Of a stretch of 6,275 bases of DNA, positions 1-5,078 are shown piece after piece. The first letter of the stretch is position 1; the number at the start of each line of letters is the position of its first letter. The DNA lies in NCBI GenBank assembly GCA_944391635.1, contig CALXUL010000203.1, positions 1-6,275 of the forward strand. The letters are read 5' to 3'. The DNA is from an uncultured Clostridia bacterium (lineage in GTDB: Bacteria > Bacillota > Clostridia > UBA1381). The notes under the pieces were generated by a model. The model saw only the letters and a list, made by a program, of their open reading frames with translations. It was not told the DNA's origin and searched no databases. The position numbers were made by a program, and so were the translations under genes.

Positions 1-66
1 ATTCTGCTGACGGAATTGTCTTGCGCCGCGCGCAATCTGGTTTATATTCCTCATAAGAGCGGGCAT
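1..66 (-). CDS. Partial CDS, probable MarR-family transcriptional regulator (N-terminus only)
   Basis: Only the first 22 codons are present; the gene runs off the left edge. The start is the ATG whose first base is position 66, with a GGAGG ribosome site (73-77) 6 nt upstream. The peptide begins MPALMRNINQIARGARQFR. That matches the usual N-terminal helix of clostridial MarR regulators (a Met-Arg-x-Ile-Asn-x-Ile-x-Arg pattern ahead of the winged helix). MarR proteins are dimeric DNA-binding repressors, often of efflux genes and of themselves. A consensus promoter and an inverted repeat placed for autorepression lie just upstream, which supports a regulator. No DNA-binding domain is visible in this fragment, so the family call rests on the short N-terminus and the operator. 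A second in-frame ATG (codon 5) has no better ribosome site. Confidence 0.6.
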   Translation of the reverse strand, partial: MPALMRNINQIARGARQFRQQN

Positions 67-87
67 AATTAACCTCCAAAAATAAAA

Positions 88-105
88 TAGTTGCGCTCGC
101 AACAA
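88..105. promoter_or_regulatory. Putative MarR operator (inverted repeat)
   Basis: GTTGCG (90-95) and CGCAAC (98-103) form a perfect 6-bp inverted repeat with a 2-nt centre, flanked by a further T-A pair (88/105). It covers the expected transcription start, between the -10 box (110-115) and the ribosome site (73-77). A bound dimer there would block transcription. The TAGTTGC-type half-site resembles operators of Gram-positive MarR repressors. That the adjacent regulator binds it is an inference. Confidence 0.6.
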
Positions 106-109
106 ATTA

Positions 110-138
110 ATTATATCATCTATATTAAGCTTTGTAAA
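110..138 (-). promoter_or_regulatory. Promoter of the MarR-like gene
   Basis: On the minus strand, a -35 box TTTACA (133-138) and a perfect -10 box TATAAT (110-115) are separated by exactly 17 nt. The region upstream of the -35 is very AT-rich, as in an UP element. The predicted transcript starts near position 103, about 37 nt before the ATG. Confidence 0.75.
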
Positions 139-210
139 TATAAAATTTTCCAATTATATTGCAAAAAAGAAAAGGAACGCATAAATCATAGTGCAGTCTT
201 AATTTTTTTA

Positions 211-239
211 TTGCAATTTCTGGAATTTTGTGATACACT
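211..239 (+). promoter_or_regulatory. Extended -10 promoter driving the structured leader and secreted-protein gene
   Basis: A -35 box TTGCAA (211-216) is followed by a 17-nt spacer and a -10 box TACACT (234-239). A TG dinucleotide one base before the -10 box makes it an extended -10 promoter. The predicted start, about 7 nt downstream (near 245-247), coincides with the first base of the 13-nt arm at 245-257, which pairs with 344-356. The promoter is divergent from that of the MarR-like gene; the two -35 boxes are about 72 bp apart. Confidence 0.65.
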
Positions 240-244
240 ATACT

Positions 245-414
245 TGCGACACAAGTTAATATATTCCCTTACATAAGTGTGTGTTTTTTTGTTTTGGTAA
301 AAACGCATGCTCTATTTTCGCATACTTGTATAAGGGTGTTGAAAACTTGTGTCGCAGCAATCAGAGCTATGCGTTTTTCGGTGTGTGGCTCTGATGTTAG
401 CCGCACACTTTTTT
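245..414 (+). ncRNA. Structured 5' leader, candidate riboswitch or attenuator of unrecognised class
   Basis: The predicted transcript contains four sets of complementary segments. P1 pairs 245-257 with 344-356 (13 perfect bp starting at the RNA 5' end). P2 pairs 266-283 with 319-336 (14 Watson-Crick pairs, 3 GU, 1 mismatch). Helix B pairs 299-313 with 363-378 (15 bp with one bulged U at 368) and crosses P1 and P2, so it is either a pseudoknot or an alternative fold. Helix C pairs 360-367 with 388-395 (8 perfect bp, extendable mainly through GU pairs). It shares bases with both B and the terminator, so it can act as an antiterminator. A small hairpin, 291-295 with 300-304, sits in the P2 loop. 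The order aptamer-like stem, antiterminator, terminator, then coding sequence is that of a transcriptional riboswitch. I could not match it to c-di-GMP-I, c-di-GMP-II or other classes I know. It might instead be a free RNA of about 170 nt. Confidence 0.6.
381..414 (+). terminator. Intrinsic terminator inside the leader (attenuator)
   Basis: GTGTGTGGCT (381-390) pairs with AGCCGCACAC (399-408) in a 10-bp GC-rich stem with one GU pair and an 8-nt loop, followed directly by six Ts (409-414). It lies about 140 nt after the predicted start and about 80 nt before the chosen start codon. No gene ends upstream of it, and no convincing second promoter is seen between it and the coding sequence. Expression of the downstream gene would therefore need readthrough. 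The 5' arm and loop overlap the competing segment 388-395. Confidence 0.8.
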
Positions 415-416
415 AA

Positions 417-455
417 TTTATGAGAAATCGATGGGAGGGGAATTTCTCGCATAAA
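417..455 (+). other. Second leader hairpin with a Shine-Dalgarno-like loop
   Basis: Segments 417-428 and 442-455 form a stem of 7 bp, a 2-nt bulge (449-450) and 5 bp. The 13-nt loop contains GGGAGGGG (433-440). This purine tract looks like a very strong ribosome site, yet the nearest in-frame start candidate (GTG at 457) is 16 nt away, on the far side of the stem. The hairpin may modulate translation or stabilise the mRNA; its role is unknown. Confidence 0.45.
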
Positions 456-495
456 GGTGCGTGAAGAAAAATATGTGAAAAAGGAGCGTATGAAA

Positions 496-1266
496 ATGTT
501 AAAAGAAAAAAAGAGACGGACAATTGCCGTAACGCTTACGATAACGCTTGCCATGGGGCTTACTGTATTTGCAAAACAGGTAAATGAACAAGCGGAAATA
601 TTTTATAATAATATAAAGATTTATATTGACGGTGCAGAAATTGTACCAAAGGACGCTAATGGTAACACTATTGAGCCGTTTATAATGAACGGAACAACAT
701 ACTTGCCTGTTCGTGCCGTATCTGACGCTTTAGGTCAAGATGTGGAATGGGATGGAGCGACTCAGAGTGTTTATATCGGTAAGAAAGACCAAACAAAGCC
801 CGATAATTATTTAGATAGAATACAGTATTCTTATTATTCTCCGGGAACAGATGATGATGACAATGCTTTATATAATATAAAAGGTTCAGTAAATGATTTT
901 TCAGGTAACGCATATACAAATGGATATTTGTTCAAGCAAAGAGTTTTTCAACCTCAAGTTTTAGATGTCCCATTAAATTCACAATATAGTAATCTAAAGG
1001 GTAAAATATCGATGATTGAAAAAACAGATATTATAGGTTTTTCAACGCCTGATTACCTTTCAAACGAATTATTTACAATAGAATTTTACGGCGATGAAAA
1101 GTTGTTATATACATCACCATTAACAAACCTAACAAAGACATTTAATATTGATATAAATACCCAAGGAGTTGCTAAACTTACAATAAAACTTATTCCGCAA
1201 AAAATAGGGAACCTTCGTAGCGGTACTTCGATGGTAGCACTTACAGATTTGGCACTATACAAATAA
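496..1266 (+). CDS. Secreted stalk-domain protein (copper amine oxidase N-terminal-like) with NPCBM-like C-terminal domain
   Basis: The protein has 256 aa from the ATG at 496, which is preceded by AAGGAG (481-486) at 9-nt spacing. The frame is open back to a GTG at 457 (269 aa), but that start has no well-spaced ribosome site. The N-terminus is a signal peptide: Lys/Arg-rich residues 2-8, a hydrophobic core (about 10-25) and a Val-Phe-Ala cleavage site near residue 26. Residues about 35-95 form the stalk domain, with NNIKIYIDG, NGTTYLPVRAVSDALG and VEWDGATQSVYIG. Residues about 110-256 resemble the NPCBM galactose-binding-like fold, including TIEFYGDEKLLYTSP, VAKLTIKLIP and an ending in LTDLALYK. 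Family knowledge suggests an exported protein held in or near the envelope that may bind carbohydrate. No catalytic motif or sortase signal is visible, so its activity is unknown. It is a single-gene unit behind the attenuator-like leader and converges on the exporter operon. Confidence 0.8.
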   Translation: MLKEKKRRTIAVTLTITLAMGLTVFAKQVNEQAEIFYNNIKIYIDGAEIVPKDANGNTIEPFIMNGTTYLPVRAVSDALGQDVEWDGATQSVYIGKKDQTKPDNYLDRIQYSYYSPGTDDDDNALYNIKGSVNDFSGNAYTNGYLFKQRVFQPQVLDVPLNSQYSNLKGKISMIEKTDIIGFSTPDYLSNELFTIEFYGDEKLLYTSPLTNLTKTFNIDINTQGVAKLTIKLIPQKIGNLRSGTSMVALTDLALYK

Positions 1267-1295
1267 CACTGTTCCAAAGTCCCTGTTTGAGTAAG

Positions 1296-1357
1296 AAAAA
1301 AATTTGCCCTGCACATGCGCTAAATACAGTATAACGAGCGTTGTGCAGGGCATTTTT
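1296..1357. terminator. Bidirectional intrinsic terminator between convergent genes
   Basis: TGCCCTGCAC (1305-1314) pairs perfectly with its complement at 1343-1352, and an inner extension pairs 1318-1321 with 1337-1340. On the plus strand the stem is followed by TTTTT (1353-1357). On the minus strand it is followed by a T run given by the seven As at 1296-1302. It can therefore end both the secreted-protein mRNA and the exporter mRNA, whose genes converge here. Confidence 0.85.
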
Positions 1358-1371
1358 ATATATAATATAAG

Positions 1372-3087
1372 TTATGAATTATACATTTGTGCATAGAAAC
1401 CGTTTGCCAAAAGAAGTTCTTTGTGTGTACCCTGCTCTATAATATGGCCATCCTTCATAACGAGAATGAGGTCGGCATTTCGTATAGTTGACAGGCGGTG
1501 AGCGATTACAAAAGCTGTGCGGTTTTGCATCATCTCAAGGAAAGCTTTTTGAATTTTCTGCTCAGTCATTGTATCAACAGAAGAAGTCGCCTCGTCAAGG
1601 ATAAGGATTTCGGGGTCGGCAAGCATTGCGCGGGCAATGGTTAGAAGCTGTTTTTGCCCCTGCGAAAGATTTGCGCCGTCCTCTGTTATCATGGTATCAT
1701 AGCCATCGGGCAGACGACGGATAAAACTATCGGCATGGGCTTTTTTTGCCGCTGTAATTATCTGTTCCTCGCTTGCTCCGGGAAGAGCATATGAAATATT
1801 TTCGCGGACAGTACCGTTAAACAGCCAGGTATCCTGTAAAACCATGGCAAATTTGTTTCTGAGACTGTCGCGCTTGACAAGCATACTGTCTTGACCGTTA
1901 ATAGTAATCTTTCCGCTGTCAATATCATAAAACCGCATTAAGAGGTTTACAATGGTAGTCTTGCCGCTGCCTGTCGGACCGACAATAGCAATAGTCTTGC
2001 CGGCTGAGGCAAATAGGTTCAGGTCTTCGATAAGCGGCTGGGTCTTGTTATATGAGAAATAAACATTTTCAAGTTTTACTTCGCCGCTGCCAGATAACAG
2101 CTCCGGAAGATTTTTATCCGAGCTTTCCGGCTTGGTATCAATCAGCGAGAATATACGTTCTGCCGCTGCCGCCGCCGACTGGAGCTGAGTTAATATTCCT
2201 GCCATATCGTTTATCGGACGCGCAAACTGTGTTGCATAAATTAAAAATGCCGAGATTGTACCTACCGAAAGCCCGCCTGCAAGAGCCGCTATTCCTCCAA
2301 GTACGCCTACGCTGATATATGCAAGGTTATTTATATACCGGGTGGTAGGGTTTACAAGTGAAGAATAAAACTGTGCTTTCTGACCACAGGTATAAAGACG
2401 TGCATTTATTTCGCGAAATTTAGTACGCGCCTGTTCTTCATAGGAAAATGCCTGTACAACCTTTTGTGCACCGATATATTCCTCAACAAACCCGCCTAAT
2501 TCACCAACTGTGCTGCTTTGCTGGCGGAACATTGCCGCACAGCGTGTTGCAATTGCTTTGGATACAAATACGCATAATATGGTTATTACAAGAATTACTG
2601 ACGTAATTATCCAGTTTCTTAAAAACATAATGGTAAGCGTGCCTACAACTATGACAATACCTGAAAATAGCTGTGTCATACCTTGAAGAAGACCTTCGGA
2701 CACCGAGTCAATATCATTGGTCAGGCGGCTCATGGTATCTCCATGCGCTCTCGTATCAAAAAAGGAGAGAGGGAGAGTTGTAAGCTTTCCGAATGCATCA
2801 GAACGTATTTTTTCAATCGCTTTGTTTGACAAAAGATTAGTAAAATATGTCATAAGCCAGGTAAAGGCTGCATTTGCAAGATAAACCGCACCTAAAATAA
2901 AGAGGATTTGCAAAATCTTACTAAAAAGCACATCATCTTTGCCGCGGATAAAATCTATTGCATATCCCGAAATGCTTGGTGCCGCCAAGGCAAAGGCATT
3001 TGTAGCAACAGCGGCAAAGATAAGCAGGATTAGTATGCTTTTATATTCAATTATATATGGTAAAAGTCTATTTAATGCTTTTTTCAT
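1372..3087 (-). CDS. ABC exporter half-transporter, catalytic subunit of a heterodimer (YfiC/LmrD/TM288-like)
   Basis: The protein has 571 aa. It carries an N-terminal six-helix membrane domain (about 15-300) fused to an ATPase domain (about 335-571), the normal size for a type IV ABC exporter half. ATPase motifs in order are Walker A GPTGSGKT (370-377, Lys376), Q-loop Gln418, signature LSQGQ (474-478), Walker B ILILDE with Asp498 and catalytic Glu499, D-loop SSVD (502-505) and H-loop His530. The signature is LSQGQ rather than LSGGQ, as is common in the subunit that lends its signature to the degenerate ATP site. An in-frame ATG at 3120 would add 11 residues. The ATG at 3087 is preferred because a GGAGG lies 7 nt before it. 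That start overlaps the stop of the upstream partner by 4 nt (ATGA), implying translational coupling. The likely role is ATP-driven export of drugs, peptides or lipids at the cytoplasmic membrane; the substrate cannot be told from sequence. Confidence 0.93.
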   Translation of the reverse strand: MKKALNRLLPYIIEYKSILILLIFAAVATNAFALAAPSISGYAIDFIRGKDDVLFSKILQILFILGAVYLANAAFTWLMTYFTNLLSNKAIEKIRSDAFGKLTTLPLSFFDTRAHGDTMSRLTNDIDSVSEGLLQGMTQLFSGIVIVVGTLTIMFLRNWIITSVILVITILCVFVSKAIATRCAAMFRQQSSTVGELGGFVEEYIGAQKVVQAFSYEEQARTKFREINARLYTCGQKAQFYSSLVNPTTRYINNLAYISVGVLGGIAALAGGLSVGTISAFLIYATQFARPINDMAGILTQLQSAAAAAERIFSLIDTKPESSDKNLPELLSGSGEVKLENVYFSYNKTQPLIEDLNLFASAGKTIAIVGPTGSGKTTIVNLLMRFYDIDSGKITINGQDSMLVKRDSLRNKFAMVLQDTWLFNGTVRENISYALPGASEEQIITAAKKAHADSFIRRLPDGYDTMITEDGANLSQGQKQLLTIARAMLADPEILILDEATSSVDTMTEQKIQKAFLEMMQNRTAFVIAHRLSTIRNADLILVMKDGHIIEQGTHKELLLANGFYAQMYNS

Positions 3088-4811
3088 ACTGCATCCTCCA
3101 AAGCTTCCTGAGAAATACATATTTCGCGGTAAATGTCACAAGATTGGCAAAGCTCACTGTGAGTACCGTATCCGGCTATTTTTCCGTCATCCATGACAAT
3201 GATTTTGTCTGCGCCGCGGACGGTGTTTACACGTTGTGATATGATAATTACCGTCATGTTATCGGTAAACTGCGCTATTGCGTCACGAAGAGCTCTGTCT
3301 GTTTTAAAATCAAGTGCTGATGAAGAATCATCAAGAATAAGAATTTCGGGTTTTTTAACTAATGCCCGCGCAATGGTAAGACGCTGTTTTTGTCCGCCTG
3401 AAAGGTTAGCGCCGCTTTGCGACACAAAAGTATCAAGCCCTGCCGGAAGTTTTAGTACAAAATCCTCTGCCTGAGCAATACGAAGAGCCTCAAGGATTTG
3501 TTCATCATTTGCAGTCTGGCATCCCATTTTTATATTATCTCTGACAGTATTATAGAACAGAACAGATTTTTGCTGTACTATTCCTATTTTATTGCGAAGC
3601 TCATTTAGGGCATAGTTTTTTACGTCTATCCCGTCTACATAAACTGTGCCGCCGGAGGTATCATAAAAGCGTGGTATCAGATTTGCAAGCGAACTTTTCC
3701 CAGAACCGGTAACGCCGATTATGCCTACAGTTTCACCAGGCATAATCGAAAGGTTTATGCCGGACAATGCCTCGTCGCCGCCCTGATTATATCTTAAAGA
3801 CACATTTTTAAATTCTATTTTTGCCCGGGTACTGATTTTTTCTTTTTGCTCATTTTTGTCAGTTATCTGCGGCTCAGCTTCAAGTATTTCGCACAAACGT
3901 CCGGCTGAAGCATATGCTTTTGTATATAGAATAACAAGGTTTGCAACGATAATCATTGCATTCAGAATTTGAGTTATATAGTTGATATATGCAATAACTT
4001 CACCCTGTGAAAGGCTGCCCACACTGACTCTGATGCCGCCAAACCAGATTACGGCAACGATTGCGGCGTTCATAAGAAGCGTTGTTGCCGGATTGGTAAG
4101 CGCGGCAATTTTACCTACGCGTATAGCAGTTTCGGCATAGTCGGAATTGGCAGTTTTGAACCTTTTTCGCTCAAACCCGGAGCGCGAAAATGCGCGGATT
4201 ACCCTTACGCCGGATAAATGTTCGCGGAGAATAAGAGTTAGCGCATCAAGTTTCTTTTGCACCTGCTGGTAGAGCGGAACTGCCCGGAACATTACAAGAA
4301 ATAATAAGAGTATAAACAGCGGTATGACTATCATTAATATAATAGAGAGCTTAAGGTCAATTATGATAGCCATAATAAGTCCGCCTATACATAAGAATGG
4401 CGCGCGGATAACCAGGCGTATAAGCATAGCCACAGCATTTTGGAGCTGGTTAACATCTCCGGTAATACGGTTAATAAGTGAGGCGCTGCCATAGCGGTCA
4501 ATCTGCGAATGTGAAAGAGAGGTGATTTTTTCATACATCGCATTTCTCACATCAGTACCAAATCCTTGAGATGCAAGCGATGCAGAGTATTGACAAATAT
4601 ATGCAAAAATTACTCCGGCTGTTGCGGTGCCAAGCATCAAAAGTCCCATTCTAATTACATAACCGCCGTCCCCAGCATTTATGCCGTTGTCGATTAGCAT
4701 TGCCATCAGCGTAGGAATAAGGATTTCAAGTACAGCTTCTGATAGCTTGAAAAAAGGCCCAATGATAAGTTGAGGCCTGTATGGTTTTAAAAATTTCAGC
4801 AGTTTTTTCAA
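3084..4811 (-). CDS. ABC exporter half-transporter, degenerate-site subunit of a heterodimer (YfiB/LmrC/TM287-like)
   Basis: The protein has 575 aa, with a membrane domain (about 15-305) and an ATPase domain (about 330-575). Motifs are Walker A GVTGSGKS (366-373, Lys372), Q-loop Gln414, a canonical signature LSGGQ (470-474), Walker B ILILDD (490-495) and D-loop SALD (498-501). Two key residues are replaced: Asp495 stands where the catalytic Glu should be, and Gln526 (ISQRVNT) where the H-loop His should be. This is the known signature of the non-hydrolytic subunit of heterodimeric exporters such as TM287/288 and LmrCD. The start is a TTG at 4811, supported by GGAGGG (4820-4825) 8 nt upstream. 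It is the first gene of the exporter operon, transcribed from the tandem promoters at 4907-4970, and its end overlaps the partner gene by 4 nt. Confidence 0.93.
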   Translation of the reverse strand: MKKLLKFLKPYRPQLIIGPFFKLSEAVLEILIPTLMAMLIDNGINAGDGGYVIRMGLLMLGTATAGVIFAYICQYSASLASQGFGTDVRNAMYEKITSLSHSQIDRYGSASLINRITGDVNQLQNAVAMLIRLVIRAPFLCIGGLIMAIIIDLKLSIILMIVIPLFILLLFLVMFRAVPLYQQVQKKLDALTLILREHLSGVRVIRAFSRSGFERKRFKTANSDYAETAIRVGKIAALTNPATTLLMNAAIVAVIWFGGIRVSVGSLSQGEVIAYINYITQILNAMIIVANLVILYTKAYASAGRLCEILEAEPQITDKNEQKEKISTRAKIEFKNVSLRYNQGGDEALSGINLSIMPGETVGIIGVTGSGKSSLANLIPRFYDTSGGTVYVDGIDVKNYALNELRNKIGIVQQKSVLFYNTVRDNIKMGCQTANDEQILEALRIAQAEDFVLKLPAGLDTFVSQSGANLSGGQKQRLTIARALVKKPEILILDDSSSALDFKTDRALRDAIAQFTDNMTVIIISQRVNTVRGADKIIVMDDGKIAGYGTHSELCQSCDIYREICISQEALEDAV

Positions 4812-4906
4812 AATGCTTTCCCTCCGGCTTGTATTGATAGTTTTAATAGTATAATGTAGTATGTTCTCAATAGTAGCTTTATGTAAAAATATACATCAAC
4901 AAACAT

Positions 4907-4935
4907 ATTATACCACAAACCCATAAAAATCACAA
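4907..4935 (-). promoter_or_regulatory. Proximal extended -10 promoter of the ABC exporter operon
   Basis: A perfect TATAAT (4907-4912) is preceded by TGG, an extended -10, with TTGTGA (4930-4935) at 17-nt spacing as a weaker -35. The predicted transcript starts near 4900 and has a leader of about 90 nt before the TTG start codon. Confidence 0.65.
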
Positions 4936-4941
4936 TATAAT

Positions 4942-4970
4942 ATTATATCCCGCAAAAATAGAAAAGTCAA
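4942..4970 (-). promoter_or_regulatory. Distal promoter of the ABC exporter operon
   Basis: On the minus strand, TTGACT (4965-4970) and a perfect TATAAT (4942-4947) are separated by 17 nt. Five of six -35 bases and all -10 bases match consensus. The -10 box lies inside a perfect 14-bp palindrome (4935-4948), which could be an operator or may simply reflect AT-rich sequence. Confidence 0.7.
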
Positions 4971-5026
4971 ACAATAAATAAAGAATTTTTTGTCACTTCT
5001 TAAATTTCTGTTTTTTTAATACAGAT

Positions 5027-5057
5027 AAAAAAGAGTATATCAAAAAGATATACTCTT
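5027..5057 (-). terminator. Intrinsic terminator of the aldolase operon
   Basis: AAGAGTATATC (5031-5041) and GATATACTCTT (5047-5057) form a perfect 11-bp stem with a 5-nt loop. Read on the minus strand it ends in a run of Ts (5032 to 5027). It sits about 22 nt after the aldolase stop codon and separates the sugar operon from the exporter promoters. Confidence 0.85.
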
Positions 5058-5078
5058 GGAAATAGTAACGTTTTATGA

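Larger units (their letters stand above)
4812..5026. other. AT-rich intergenic region holding the exporter promoters; no gene seen
   Basis: No coding sequence is supported on either strand. The region contains two minus-strand promoters, a 14-bp palindrome (4935-4948: ATATAAT followed by ATTATAT) that overlaps the -10 box of the distal promoter, and an untranslated leader of about 80-120 nt. The GTTGCG/CGCAAC operator found near the MarR-like gene does not recur here. Confidence 0.6.

Noticed and set aside
91..276. Plus-strand open frame of 61 codons in the divergent promoter region
   Set aside because: It overlaps the MarR-like promoter, its operator and the plus-strand promoter. It has no ribosome site and shows only AT-rich low-complexity sequence.
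245..356. 13-bp inverted repeats (245-257 and 344-356) as borders of an invertible DNA switch
   Set aside because: The promoter lies outside the repeats, so inversion would not turn it round, and no recombinase is seen nearby. The repeat starts at the predicted RNA 5' end and fits with further nested helices, so an RNA role is more likely. Read pairs showing both orientations would reopen the question.
245..414. Known c-di-GMP-I or c-di-GMP-II riboswitch
   Set aside because: Both occur before surface-protein genes in Clostridia, but I could not find their conserved cores, and the helix arrangement differs. This was judged by eye; an Infernal search would be decisive.
457..495. GTG at 457 as start of the secreted protein
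   Set aside because: It has no ribosome site at normal spacing and would add 13 residues before an otherwise normal signal peptide. The ATG at 496 has AAGGAG 9 nt upstream. The ATG at 490 is only 3 nt from that site.
3088..3120. ATG at 3120 as start of the second exporter gene
   Set aside because: It would extend the protein by 11 residues unlike the family and overlap the upstream gene by 37 nt. The ATG at 3087 has GGAGG 7 nt upstream and the common 4-nt ATGA overlap.
4812..4900. Short frame in the exporter leader ending at the TTG start codon, as a regulatory leader peptide
   Set aside because: It lacks a start codon with a ribosome site, and no terminator or antiterminator pair is seen in this leader.
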